Shown here in pieces: positions 8,380-16,607 of a stretch of 64,000 nt of DNA (positions are counted from its first letter, which is position 1; every line of letters begins with the position of its first letter). The translations under genes and the position numbers were made by a program. The notes below the pieces were generated by a model. That model did not search any database. It saw only the letters and a list, made by a program, of their open reading frames with translations, and was not told where the DNA came from. The stretch is from assembly GCF_014763045.1 (NCBI RefSeq), contig NZ_JACTAG010000001.1, positions 992,001-1,056,000 of the forward strand, read 5' to 3'. The DNA is from Sulfitobacter aestuariivivens. GTDB taxonomy: Bacteria > Pseudomonadota > Alphaproteobacteria > Rhodobacterales > Rhodobacteraceae.

Positions 8380-9390
8380 ATGGATTTTCTCAACGCAATC
8401 GTGGCCTTTGCCAACTTCGTCTTCATCCCCGGGGTGGCCTATGGCAGCCAGCTTGCCCTTGGCGCGCTTGGGGTGACACTGGTTTATGGCATCCTGCGGT
8501 TCTCGAACTTTGCCCATGGCGACACCATGGCAATGGGGGCGATGTCTGCGGTGTTGCTGACGTGGCTCTTCCAGAGCTGGGGGATCAGTTTCGGCCCTCT
8601 GCCGACGGCGCTGCTGACCCTGCCCTTCGCCATTGGGTTTACCATTTTGCTGCTCTTGGGCACGGACCGCGCAGTCTACAAGTTCTATCGCACCAAAAAG
8701 GCGAAACCTGTGATCCTCGTGATTGTGAGCCTTGGAATCACGTTTATTTACAACGGCCTGACCAGGTTTATCATCGGTGCGGATGATCAGAACTTTCTTG
8801 ATGGTGAACGCTTTATCATCCGGGCCCGCGACTTTAAGGAGATGACGGGACTGCGCGAGGGACTGGCCTTCAAAACCACGCAGGGGATCACCATTGTCAC
8901 GGCTGTAATCGTCGTCATCCTGCTCTTTTGGTTCCTCAACAAGACGCGGTCCGGCAAATCGATGCGCGCCTATTCAGATAACGAGGATCTGGCGCTGCTC
9001 AGCGGCATCAATCCAGAACGTGTGGTGATGATCACCTGGATGATCGTGGCGGGGCTCGCCACCATTGCAGGGGTACTCTACGGGCTCGACAAGAGTTTCA
9101 AGCCTTTTACCTATTTCCAGCTATTGTTGCCGATCTTTGCCAGCGCCATTGTCGGTGGCCTGGGCAATCCAATCGGGGCGATCGCTGGTGGATTTGTGAT
9201 CGCCTTTTCCGAAGTGACGATCACCTATGCCTGGAAAAAGGTTCTTGTCTATCTGATGCCTGACAATCTGGAACCTTCAGGCCTCGTCCAGCTGCTGAGT
9301 ACCGATTACAAGTTCGCCGTCAGCTTTGTCATTCTGCTGATTGTGCTGCTGGTCAAACCCACGGGACTGTTCAAGGGGCAAGCGGTATGA
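8380..9390 (+). CDS. ABC transporter permease, LivH-like
   Basis: An inner-membrane permease of the branched-chain amino-acid importer family, 336 residues, with about eight hydrophobic segments. Family marks are the N-terminal GVAYGSQLALGALGVTLVYGILRFSNFAHGD and the C-terminal coupling region with GIN...VVMITWMIVAGLATIAGVLYGLD and FASAIVGGLGNPIGAIAGG. It starts three bases after the LivF-like gene and overlaps the next permease gene by ATGA, consistent with coupled translation. It should form a heterodimeric channel with the downstream permease. Confidence 0.93.
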   Translation: MDFLNAIVAFANFVFIPGVAYGSQLALGALGVTLVYGILRFSNFAHGDTMAMGAMSAVLLTWLFQSWGISFGPLPTALLTLPFAIGFTILLLLGTDRAVYKFYRTKKAKPVILVIVSLGITFIYNGLTRFIIGADDQNFLDGERFIIRARDFKEMTGLREGLAFKTTQGITIVTAVIVVILLFWFLNKTRSGKSMRAYSDNEDLALLSGINPERVVMITWMIVAGLATIAGVLYGLDKSFKPFTYFQLLLPIFASAIVGGLGNPIGAIAGGFVIAFSEVTITYAWKKVLVYLMPDNLEPSGLVQLLSTDYKFAVSFVILLIVLLVKPTGLFKGQAV

Positions 9391-10691
9391 ACGATACGAT
9401 GCGCACAACGATGCTCTTTGCCGGGGTCGCCCTGCTGATCGCCTATGTGGGATTTGCCCAAAGCTGGAACTCGGCCTTGTTGATCATTGCGATGGGACTG
9501 ATCTCTTCGGTCATGGCCTTGGGCGTGAACCTGCAATGGGGCTTTGCGGGGCTCTTCAACGTCGGGATCATGGGGTTTGTTGCCCTGGGCGGTCTGGCGG
9601 CCGTGCTGATCGGGATGCCGCCAACCGAAGGCGCCTTTTCTGCGGGTGGCTGGGGTGTGCTTTCGGCCCTCATTCTGGGCGCTGGAACAATCTTTGCGGC
9701 CATTTTTGCGGTCAAGAAGATGACCAGCGGGTGGCTGCGGACGATGACAGTGATCGCCATTTTGGTGGCCGGCTTCTTTATCTTTCGCGCGATACTGGAC
9801 CCGGCGGTTGAGCGGATCGAGGTTATTAATCCGGCTCAGACCGGGTATCTGGGTGGATTGGGGTGGCCTGTGCTGCTGGCGTGGCCTGTCGGTGGGCTGT
9901 TTGCCGCCGGTGCGGCGTGGATCATTGGGAAGACGGCGCTTGGTCTGCGATCGGATTACCTAGCCATCGCCACGCTGGGCATCGCCGAAATCATCATTGC
10001 CGTCCTTAAGAACGAAGACTGGCTGACGCGTGGCGTCAAGAACGTGATCGGCGTCCCGCGCCCTGTCCCCTATGAGATCGATCTGCAGAACGACCCCGCC
10101 TTTGTTGAACGCGCAGCAAACCTTGGGTTTACGCCCGTTGAAGCGTCTACCCTGTGGGTCAAGGTTCTGTACATTCTGCTTTTCGGTGCCGTGTTGTTGA
10201 TCCTGCTGTGGATGGCACAACGGGCCCTGCATTCGCCTTGGGGGCGGATGCTGCGGGCGATCCGCGACAATGAGGTCGCGGCAGAGGCGATGGGCAAAGA
10301 CGTCACCGCACGGCACCTACAGGTCTTCGTGCTGGGGTCTGCCATTTGCGGCATCGCCGGCGCCATGATGACAACCATGGACAGCCAGCTGACACCGGGG
10401 ACCTATCAACCGCTGCGCTTTACCTTCCTGGTCTGGGTCATGGTGATCGTCGGCGGCTCTGGCAACAACCTTGGCTCAGTTCTGGGCGGGTTCCTGATCT
10501 GGTTCCTGTGGGTTCAGGTGGAGCCGATGGGCCTGTGGCTGATGAACCTGATCACGTCCGGCATGGCCGAGGGATCGGCGCTAAAGGATCACCTAATCGA
10601 TTCAGCGGCGCACATGCGGCTGCTGACGATGGGGCTGGTACTGCTGCTGGTGCTACGGTTCAGCCCGCGTGGATTAATACCTGAAAAGTGA
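9387..10691 (+). CDS. ABC transporter permease, LivM-like
   Basis: The partner permease, 434 residues, longer than many LivM proteins because of extra hydrophobic sequence after the first conserved part (about residues 60-150). Marks are LGVNLQWGFAGLFNVGIMGFVALGG near the N-terminus, GLRSDYLAIATLGIAEII in the middle, and the coupling-helix region RAIRDNEVAAEAMGKDVTARHLQVFVLGSAICGIAGAM. It is the last gene of the operon. No good terminator follows directly; the next 316 bases carry only long-loop inverted repeats. Confidence 0.92.
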   Translation: MNDTMRTTMLFAGVALLIAYVGFAQSWNSALLIIAMGLISSVMALGVNLQWGFAGLFNVGIMGFVALGGLAAVLIGMPPTEGAFSAGGWGVLSALILGAGTIFAAIFAVKKMTSGWLRTMTVIAILVAGFFIFRAILDPAVERIEVINPAQTGYLGGLGWPVLLAWPVGGLFAAGAAWIIGKTALGLRSDYLAIATLGIAEIIIAVLKNEDWLTRGVKNVIGVPRPVPYEIDLQNDPAFVERAANLGFTPVEASTLWVKVLYILLFGAVLLILLWMAQRALHSPWGRMLRAIRDNEVAAEAMGKDVTARHLQVFVLGSAICGIAGAMMTTMDSQLTPGTYQPLRFTFLVWVMVIVGGSGNNLGSVLGGFLIWFLWVQVEPMGLWLMNLITSGMAEGSALKDHLIDSAAHMRLLTMGLVLLLVLRFSPRGLIPEK

Positions 10692-11007
10692 TGAGTGCAA
10701 CGATGCGCTGCGGGTAGCAAGACGCGCTGTCTGCGCGCGTTGCGAGCGAGCGCAACCGGACCTTATGAGCCGCCGCACGATCGGTACAAATCTGTGGGTA
10801 TAGACAAAAAAATGCCTGCGAGACTGTTAACCCCCATATTATTGGAGCAGGCTCGCAGGCTTGGCAATTTTTGGGTACTAACACTTAGAAACTGATAACG
10901 TCGTTTGCCAATTGCCACTAAAGAACCTTTCATACGCCTTGTTTTCAAGACCGTTTTCGTGAAAATACAATTTACCTGCGTCAAAGTTCGGAGTTCTAAT
11001 TTTCGCG
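10692..11007. other. Intergenic region without a gene
   Basis: No convincing coding sequence. The left third is GC-rich and the right two thirds are AT-rich, which would suit a promoter for the LytTR gene. Two inverted repeats are visible: 10814-10822 with 10852-10860 (9 bp, 29-base loop, followed by a run of T eight bases later, possibly a weak end for the transporter transcript) and 10861-10867 with 10905-10911 (7 bp). Neither is strong enough to name a function. Confidence 0.5.
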
Positions 11008-11799
11008 ATGCGCCAATTTTTCGACATGAACCCATGGCACAGGAAGACTTTCTGCTTCCTGGTGGCCTTGGCGATTCTAACGATTCTCGGACCGTTCGGC
11101 ACTTACGACAACCAGACGTTGTTTGCGCGTCTGGTGTTCTGGACAGCAACCCTGATCGGCGTCGGGTTCATGGTGCATTTCTCGGTTCAGATGATTCTGA
11201 ACCTTTCCTTTCTGGATCATGTGACGCGGGCGACGCGTATTGCCCTCGGAGCGTGTATTGGCGCGATCCCGGGGTTGGGGATGATGGCCTTTGTCGAACG
11301 GATCATGAATCCGCCCGGTATGGTCCTGGATAATCTCAAGTTCATTGAGCTGTGGCTGCAAGTGGCATTCATCAGTGTTCTGATGGCGCTGGTGGAGTAT
11401 TGGCGGCCGAGGGACGACCCTGAGGCTGATCAGACGACCGACCCGGCCACACCGGTTGAGACACCTTTTCACAAAAGGCTCCCGCGGTCTGAAGACGGCC
11501 CCGAAGACATCGTATCGCTTAGCATGCAGGACCATTACGTCGAGGTGGTCACCACACAAGGCGAGCATCTGATCCTGATCCGCATGCGTGATGCCATCCA
11601 GGAACTGGCCGATCTGGAAGGTCTTCAGATCCATCGATCACATTGGGTCGCACGCGCCCATCTCCAGGAGCTCCGCTCCAAAGGTCACCGAACCTGGGTC
11701 CGTCTATCGGACGGCAGGGAACTGAGCGTCAGCAAGACCTACCTGCCGGACGTGGAGAAGGCGCTTGGCGGGGCACCTGTGGCCGTCAGCGCCCCTTGA
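11008..11799 (+). CDS. Membrane-anchored LytTR-type DNA-binding protein
   Basis: The 263-residue protein has four probable transmembrane segments in residues 14-130 (starting [15 protein letters not shown]) and a C-terminal LytTR domain (about 165-255). The typical LytTR pieces are [19 protein letters not shown], the RMRDAIQEL helix, [12 protein letters not shown] and [17 protein letters not shown]. It has no receiver domain, so the membrane part presumably senses or tethers. Target genes are unknown. The start is uncertain: the ATG at 11008 has GGAG only at long distance, and an in-frame ATG at 11026 is an alternative. Its 3' end overlaps the convergent ATPase gene by 14 bases. Confidence 0.85.
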   Translation: MRQFFDMNPWHRKTFCFLVALAILTILGPFGTYDNQTLFARLVFWTATLIGVGFMVHFSVQMILNLSFLDHVTRATRIALGACIGAIPGLGMMAFVERIMNPPGMVLDNLKFIELWLQVAFISVLMALVEYWRPRDDPEADQTTDPATPVETPFHKRLPRSEDGPEDIVSLSMQDHYVEVVTTQGEHLILIRMRDAIQELADLEGLQIHRSHWVARAHLQELRSKGHRTWVRLSDGRELSVSKTYLPDVEKALGGAPVAVSAP

Positions 11800-13345
11800 A
11801 AAGCCCGCCAAGGATTCCACGCACGATGCGACGCCCGGTGGTGCCTTTGAGTTCCTTGATGACCACCGAGGCAACCGCGCCCCCAAAGGTTTCCGTGGCC
11901 TTGCGGGTCGACTTGCGTGGTGTTGTCCCACCACGGGTCCCTTTTCCGGCATAGCGTCGGGCGTTGTTGAACTCGCGCAAGGTGGGCGTTTCGGCTTGTT
12001 CGGCCTTTGCTTCGGCCTCTGCCGCTTCTTTGGCTGCCTTGTCGGCGCGCGCGCGCAGCATTTCAAAGGCGCTTTCACGGTCCAGGCGGGTGTCGTATTT
12101 GCCGGACATTGCAGATGTCGCCATTAATGCCTGACGCTCTGTGTCGTTGATTGGCCCCAGCTGCGATGAGGGAGGCCGGACCAGCGTACGCTCTACAATA
12201 CCGGGCACCCCTTTCTTTTGCAGGAATGATGTTACCGCCTCACCGACGCCAACCTCGCGAATTGCCTCTTCGGTATCGAATGCGGGGTTTTCACGATAGG
12301 TCTGCGCGGCCATGCGCAGTTCCTTGCGATCTTTGGCCGTAAACGCCCGCAGGGCGTGTTGCACGCGGTTACCCAACTGGCCGAGGATATCCTCTGGAAC
12401 GTCTGCCGGGTTTTGCGTGATGAAATAGACGCCCACCCCCTTGGAGCGGATCAGCCGTGCGACCTGTTCCACCTTGTCGACAAGAGCCTTAGGCGCATCG
12501 TCGAAAAGCAGATGTGCCTCATCGAAGAAGAAAACCAGCTTGGGTTTGTCGGGGTCGCCCACCTCGGGCAATTCCTCAAAGAGTTCAGACAGTAGCCACA
12601 GCAGGAATGTGGCATAAAGCTTGGGTGCAGCCATGAGTTTATCAGAGGCAAGAATGTTGATTATGCCCCGTCCGCCCGTGTCGGTGCGCATCAGATCGTC
12701 CAGCGCCAGTGCCGGTTCACCGAAAAGATCCGCAGCCCCCTGATTTTCCAGCACCAGCAGACGGCGCTGGATCGCCCCGACAGACGCTGAGGACACGTTG
12801 CCGTACCGCAAAGCGATCTCCTTGGAATGTTCGCCGATCCAGACAAGAAGGGATTGCAGATCTTTCAGGTCCAGCAGCGGCAGACCATCTTCGTCCGCAA
12901 TACGAAAGGCTATGTTAAGAATGCCTTCCTGCGCCTCTGTTAATCCCAGAAGCTGCGAGAGCAGCAACGGTCCCATTTCCGACACGGTGGTGCGGACCGG
13001 ATGGCCCTGCTCGCCGTAAAGGTCCCAGAACGTCACCGGGAACGCGGCATAGGAATAGTCGTCAAATCCAATTTTGCCTGCACGTTCCATGAATGGCGCG
13101 TGCAGTTTGTGATCTGGCGACCCGGCCTTTGCCAGACCGGACAAGTCGCCTTTTACATCTGACAAGAACACGGGCACCCCCTGAGACGCGAACCCTTCGG
13201 CGAGGATCTGCAGTGTTACGGTCTTGCCGGTCCCTGTGGCCCCTGCGACCAGACCGTGCCGGTTGGCGTAGCCAATATTGAGATATTGTTTGGTGCTATA
13301 GTCCGGCCCACCGCCGCCGATGAAAATATCCTGGGTCACGCGCAC
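11786..13345 (-). CDS. HerA-like/DUF853 family ATPase (YjgR type)
   Basis: The 519-residue P-loop protein of the HerA/FtsK clade has Walker A GATGTGKT near residue 36 and Walker [15 protein letters not shown] in the middle. It continues with an arginine-finger-type segment [37 protein letters not shown], then a Lys/Ala/Glu-rich probable coiled stretch. The family is widespread and its cellular role is poorly known; DNA pumping is only suggested by HerA kinship. No nuclease partner (NurA) lies next to it. The first Met precedes [10 protein letters not shown], the usual N-terminus. Confidence 0.88.
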   Translation of the reverse strand: MRVTQDIFIGGGGPDYSTKQYLNIGYANRHGLVAGATGTGKTVTLQILAEGFASQGVPVFLSDVKGDLSGLAKAGSPDHKLHAPFMERAGKIGFDDYSYAAFPVTFWDLYGEQGHPVRTTVSEMGPLLLSQLLGLTEAQEGILNIAFRIADEDGLPLLDLKDLQSLLVWIGEHSKEIALRYGNVSSASVGAIQRRLLVLENQGAADLFGEPALALDDLMRTDTGGRGIINILASDKLMAAPKLYATFLLWLLSELFEELPEVGDPDKPKLVFFFDEAHLLFDDAPKALVDKVEQVARLIRSKGVGVYFITQNPADVPEDILGQLGNRVQHALRAFTAKDRKELRMAAQTYRENPAFDTEEAIREVGVGEAVTSFLQKKGVPGIVERTLVRPPSSQLGPINDTERQALMATSAMSGKYDTRLDRESAFEMLRARADKAAKEAAEAEAKAEQAETPTLREFNNARRYAGKGTRGGTTPRKSTRKATETFGGAVASVVIKELKGTTGRRIVRGILGGLFKGR

Positions 13346-13420
13346 ATCCTTTGATCAGGTCAATCAACACTTCGGGTGAGCATACAAAGTTAACTTTTCG
13401 GTGCCATAGTCTTATTGACC

Positions 13421-13493
13421 CGCGCGGAATGTCCGTTCCGGTGGGTGACTTCCTCCCTGTCAGACTGGCCGCGCCCTTGTGCGCGGCCCTTTT
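13421..13493 (+). ncRNA. Candidate small RNA 1 (three hairpins, ends in terminator)
   Basis: The intergenic DNA contains in order a hairpin 13425-13429/13436-13440, a short stem 13446-13449/13459-13462 whose loop reads TTCCTCCCT, and an 8-bp GC terminator stem 13467-13474/13481-13488 followed by CTTTTT. The middle loop is complementary to Shine-Dalgarno sequences, as in some alphaproteobacterial stress sRNAs. No coding sequence explains the terminator: the gene on the left reads away and ialB is downstream. The promoter is unclear (TTAACT at 13390 with TTATTG at 13412 is weak), so the 5' end is a guess. Confidence 0.45.
13467..13493 (+). terminator. Rho-independent terminator in the ialB upstream region
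   Basis: Stem GGCCGCGC/GCGCGGCC (13467-13474/13481-13488), loop CCTTGT, then CTTTTT. No plus-strand coding gene precedes it within 1.5 kb, which implies a non-coding transcript. Confidence 0.75.
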
Positions 13494-13556
13494 TCTCGCT
13501 CTCTTTAAGTCAATGTTTGCGCTAACAATTTTTGTCGAAAAACGACGCTTTTTCGG

Positions 13557-13585
13557 TTGACCGACGCGGTGTGCTTTCGTAACGT
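13557..13585 (+). promoter_or_regulatory. Sigma-70-like promoter for candidate small RNA 2
   Basis: TTGACC (13557-13562), a 17-base spacer and TAACGT (13580-13585) form a plausible -35/-10 pair. Transcription would start near 13592, giving an RNA of about 65 bases to the terminator at 13630-13656, or a longer ialB leader by read-through. A 7-bp inverted repeat (13536-13542/13549-13555) lies immediately upstream of the -35. Confidence 0.5.
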
Positions 13586-13591
13586 CGCGTC

Positions 13592-13657
13592 AATAAGTCG
13601 GCCCAGTCCGACGGGGAGAATACCATGCGAAAGAGGACGCCCTGCGTCCTCTTTTTC
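13592..13657 (+). ncRNA. Candidate small RNA 2 or ialB leader
   Basis: Downstream of the promoter at 13557-13585 lie a hairpin GTCGG/CCGAC, the sequence GGGGAG, an ATG at 13625, and then a 10-bp terminator hairpin with a T-tract. Either this is a small RNA of about 65 bases or a leader with attenuation ahead of ialB. The ATG opens a 42-codon frame (stop at 13751-13753) starting MRKRTPCVLFFC, with GGGGAG as ribosome site, so a leader peptide is possible. I cannot choose between these from sequence. Confidence 0.45.
13630..13656 (+). terminator. Rho-independent terminator upstream of ialB
   Basis: Stem 13630-13639 with 13645-13654, loop CCCTG, and a run of five T ending at 13656. It begins only three bases after the ATG of the 42-codon frame. 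Confidence 0.75.
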
Positions 13658-13784
13658 TGTTCTGAAGGCCTTTCAGCCGATCAGCAGAAATTCGCCCCTG
13701 ATGCGATCAATTTACTGGCAATCCGCACTGACATCCGGTGCGGTTCATGTTAAACGACAGCAAAGCAACAAACGTGGAATTGAC

Positions 13785-14417
13785 ATGAGCAAGTTTATTA
13801 CCGCCCTGCCCCTGGCTGCCGTCCTCGCCCTTTCGGCCCCTGCAGCGGTGTTTGCACAAAGCAGCACAACAACAGAAGAGACCGCTGACGCAGACCAGTC
13901 GGACACAGCGTCGCAAATCGAGAGCCAGCTGAGCCTGGGGGAAGATGCCGAACAAGATCCAGAATTGGGCAAACCCTACACCAGAGAGGTCGTGGGTTCC
14001 TGGGAGATGCGCTGCCTGAAAACAGCGGAGGGGGACGAGCCCTGCCAGATGTATCAGTTGCTGGATGACGGACAGGGCAACCCGGTCGCCGAAGTGTCGC
14101 TTTTCCGGCTTCCCGGCGGAGGCAAGGCTGTCGCAGGTGCGACGATCGTGGTTCCGCTTGAAACTTCCCTGCCCGCGCAGATGAATATCGCGGTCGACGG
14201 TGGCAAGGCACAGCGCTATCCATTCGCGTTTTGCAACCCGGTTGGCTGTTATGTCCGCCTTGGTCTCACCGAACGGGATGTCGCCACCTTCAAGCGAGGC
14301 AAGCAGGCGGTCGTCACGATTGTGCCTGCCCTTGCACCTGATCAGAAGGTTGAACTGACGCTTTCGCTTGATGGGTTCACGCGCGGGTTCAATCAGGTTT
14401 CGGTGATCGATCAGTAA
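13785..14417 (+). CDS. Invasion-associated locus B (IalB) family exported protein
   Basis: The 210-residue protein starts MSKFITALPLAAVLALSAPAAVFAQ, a Sec signal peptide with AFA cleavage, then an acidic Thr/Asp/Gln-rich linker and an IalB domain. Family marks are VGSWEMRCLKT, EPCQMYQLLDD, LPAQMNIAVDGGKAQRYPFAFCNPVGCYVRLGLT with paired cysteines, and a final beta-rich part. IalB proteins are periplasmic or surface-associated; in free-living relatives their role is unknown. The ATG at 13785 is chosen because it begins the signal peptide; the frame extends upstream but without signal-like sequence. A terminator follows at 14441-14469. Confidence 0.88.
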   Translation: MSKFITALPLAAVLALSAPAAVFAQSSTTTEETADADQSDTASQIESQLSLGEDAEQDPELGKPYTREVVGSWEMRCLKTAEGDEPCQMYQLLDDGQGNPVAEVSLFRLPGGGKAVAGATIVVPLETSLPAQMNIAVDGGKAQRYPFAFCNPVGCYVRLGLTERDVATFKRGKQAVVTIVPALAPDQKVELTLSLDGFTRGFNQVSVIDQ

Positions 14418-14440
14418 TTCGCTGAGAGCTGTAGCATTCG

Positions 14441-14469
14441 AAAGGCCGCTCTGACCGGGCGGCCTTTTT
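14441..14469 (+). terminator. Rho-independent terminator of the ialB-family gene
   Basis: Stem AAAGGCCGC/GCGGCCTTT (14441-14449/14459-14467) with a 9-base loop and a T-run to 14469, starting 24 bases after the stop codon. Confidence 0.85.
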
Positions 14470-14552
14470 CGTTTGATATGCCGCTTGACGTCCTTTTGGC
14501 ATGACGGCTTGATATCGGACATCGTATTCGCCGAAAACACAGACCGCCTACC

Positions 14553-15050
14553 ATGTCATATGAGCCCCCAATCCTTCACATGCTCTGCGGCAAGCCAGCC
14601 TCTGGCAAATCAACACTTACGTCAAAACTTTCACGCGTGCCCGGAACTGTCTTGATCTCGGAAGATGTGTGGTTGAGCGGGCTATATTCTGATCAAATGC
14701 ACACTGTCGCGGACTATGTGCAGTACGCAAGAAAACTGCGTGCGATCATGGGACCTCACGTCGGCGGGTTGTTGCAGGCGGGCGTATCTGTGGTCTTGGA
14801 TTTTCCGGCCAATACTGTGGAGACCCGCAAATGGATGCACGGCATTCTGCAGCAGACAGACGCGGCCAACAAACTGCATGTTCTGGATGTACCCGATGAG
14901 GTCTGCCTTGAACGACTGCAGGCGCGCAACAAAAGTGGAAAACATCCGTTTTCGGTGACCGAAGACCAGTTCCGCCAGATCGTCCGGCACTATGCCCCCC
15001 CGACGGCTGACGAAGGGTTTGATATCGTTCTGCACAGGTGGGACGGCTGA
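14553..15050 (+). CDS. Small P-loop kinase / AAA-family ATPase (zeta-toxin-like)
   Basis: The 165-residue single-domain nucleotide kinase fold has Walker A GKPASGKST (residues 13-21) at the extreme N-terminus, ISEDVWLSGLYSDQ as the acceptor-side Asp region, VVLDFPANTVETRKW as the Walker B-like strand, and a lid with CLERLQARNKSGKHPF. Proteins of this kind phosphorylate small molecules or nucleotides; zeta toxins belong to the same fold, but no antitoxin gene lies beside it, so a toxin-antitoxin reading is not supported. Substrate unknown. It is a monocistronic gene convergent with the ketosynthase gene. Confidence 0.8.
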   Translation: MSYEPPILHMLCGKPASGKSTLTSKLSRVPGTVLISEDVWLSGLYSDQMHTVADYVQYARKLRAIMGPHVGGLLQAGVSVVLDFPANTVETRKWMHGILQQTDAANKLHVLDVPDEVCLERLQARNKSGKHPFSVTEDQFRQIVRHYAPPTADEGFDIVLHRWDG

Positions 15051-15105
15051 CATTATCTGTCGCGGCGCAAAGACGCGCCCGGGGCCGCATTGGCTGACAT
15101 CTTCT

Positions 15106-16314
15106 CTATACGCGCCGAAGCGCCAGCACCGCATTCATCCCGCCAAACGCAAACGCATTGCTAAGAGCGACGGTCACCTTAGCCTCGCGCGCCTCGTTCG
15201 GAACCACGTCGAGCGCGCATTCGGGATCAGGTTCCTCGTATCCAATGGTTGGGGCCACGATCCCGTCGCGCAGCGCCATGATGCAGGCCAAAAGCTCAAC
15301 CGCGCCGGTGCCGCCGATCAGATGACCATGCATGGACTTGGTTGACGATATCATCAACTGATCCGCGTGTGGCCCAAAGACATCGGCGACAGCGGCGCAT
15401 TCGGTCTTGTCATTGGCCGCGGTGCCGGTGCCGTGTGCGTTGATATAGCCAACGTCATCACCGTTAATCCGTGCGTCTGCCAGCGCACCCGACATCGCGC
15501 GCGCGGCACCGGCCTTGGAGGGCATGACGATGTCCGCCGCATCCGAGGACATGGCGTAACCTGCCACTTCGCACAGAATTTCGGCACCGCGGGCGCGCGC
15601 ATGCTCCATCTCTTCAAAGACGAAAATACCGGCCCCTTCGCCCTGGACCATGCCGTTGCGATTGGCAGAAAACGGGCGGCAGGCATCGCGGCTCATCACG
15701 CGCAGGCCTTCCCATGCCTTGACCCCGCCAAAGCACAGCATGCTTTCCGACCCCCCTGTGATCATCGCTGGGCTCATCCCGGATCGCACCATGGCAAAGG
15801 CCTGCGCCATCGCGTGATTGGACGAAGCGCAGGCGGTGGCCACGGTAAAGGACGGCCCTTTGAGGTTCCATTCCATGCTTACATGGCTTGCTGCGGCGTT
15901 GTTCATCAGCTTGGGGACCACAAAGGGATGCACCCGGTTTTTCCCCTCCTCGTAGACCAGCCGGTAATTGTCATCCCAGGTCGATACGCCACCGCCCGCG
16001 GTGCCCAGCACGACACCAGACCGCGCGGCCAGTTCCCCCGAGAAGGTGAGGCCTGATTGTTCGATCGCCTCCTTCGCTGCGGCCAGCGTAAACTGGGTGA
16101 AGCGGTCGTAGAGGGAGATCTGCTGCCGGTTATAGCGCCCTTCGGCCTCAAAACCGCGCACCTGGCCGCCGATCTGGATCTGCAGACGATCAACATCGCG
16201 AAAATCCAGTTGGCCTATGCCACAGACACCTTCGCGCATGGCCTGCAGCGTGTCGGGCACCGAATGTCCCAGCGCGTTGATTGTGCCCGCACCGGTGATG
16301 ACGACGCGCTTCAT
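15106..16314 (-). CDS. Beta-ketoacyl-ACP synthase (FabF/NodE-like)
   Basis: A 402-residue condensing enzyme. The Cys-His-His triad is intact: Cys162 in TACASSNHA, His294 in NAHGTGTAANDKTE, and His331 in STKSMHGHLIGG with Lys326. It extends acyl chains on ACP by two carbons using malonyl-ACP. It overlaps the acyl carrier protein gene by four bases and lies downstream of lpxD, so it probably works with that dedicated ACP rather than in bulk fatty-acid synthesis, for instance to make special acyl chains for lipid A. That link is inferred from position and from the related acpXL clusters of rhizobia. Confidence 0.92.
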   Translation of the reverse strand: MKRVVITGAGTINALGHSVPDTLQAMREGVCGIGQLDFRDVDRLQIQIGGQVRGFEAEGRYNRQQISLYDRFTQFTLAAAKEAIEQSGLTFSGELAARSGVVLGTAGGGVSTWDDNYRLVYEEGKNRVHPFVVPKLMNNAAASHVSMEWNLKGPSFTVATACASSNHAMAQAFAMVRSGMSPAMITGGSESMLCFGGVKAWEGLRVMSRDACRPFSANRNGMVQGEGAGIFVFEEMEHARARGAEILCEVAGYAMSSDAADIVMPSKAGAARAMSGALADARINGDDVGYINAHGTGTAANDKTECAAVADVFGPHADQLMISSTKSMHGHLIGGTGAVELLACIMALRDGIVAPTIGYEEPDPECALDVVPNEAREAKVTVALSNAFAFGGMNAVLALRRV

Positions 16315-16571
16315 TTGTCTTGCTCGGCCTTCAGTCGCTCGATCCCGGCGATGATGCTGGCGACATTAGTAATGTCAAAGTCTGACTCGGCCGGGTTGTT
16401 CGCGTTGAATGGCACATTGATGTCAAAGGCCTCTTCTATGGCGAAAATGCTTTCGACAAGGCCAAGGCTGTCGATTCCCAAATCCTCGGGCGTACTGTCC
16501 AGCGCGACATCCGCAGGCTCAAGCAAAGCCTGTTCGGCAATGATGGCGATGACCTGATCCTTGGTGTCCAT
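16311..16571 (-). CDS. Dedicated acyl carrier protein
   Basis: The acidic 86-residue carrier protein has the phosphopantetheine site in GIDSLGLVE (Ser35). It is not the usual AcpP, which in relatives sits beside fabD/fabG/fabF. Here it lies between lpxD and a ketosynthase gene, starting 37 bases after the lpxD stop and overlapping the ketosynthase start. The C-terminal helix region (DFDITNVASIIAGIERLKAEQ) is divergent from AcpP. It probably carries acyl groups for lipid A or another envelope lipid, by analogy with AcpXL; that function is inferred. Confidence 0.9.
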   Translation of the reverse strand: MDTKDQVIAIIAEQALLEPADVALDSTPEDLGIDSLGLVESIFAIEEAFDINVPFNANNPAESDFDITNVASIIAGIERLKAEQDK

Positions 16572-16607
16572 GGCAACCTGCTCCGGCTTGGCTGAGTTGC
16601 GCTTGAT

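Noticed and set aside
10695..10895. 66-codon open frame after the ABC operon
   Set aside because: No ribosome site, arginine- and cysteine-rich random-looking protein, and it crosses a change in base composition.
13557..13784. N-terminal extension of the IalB-family gene
   Set aside because: The extension runs through a promoter and a terminator hairpin, and the true signal peptide begins at 13785.
14553..15050. Zeta-type toxin of a toxin-antitoxin pair
   Set aside because: No small antitoxin gene on either side; a plain small-molecule kinase is as likely.
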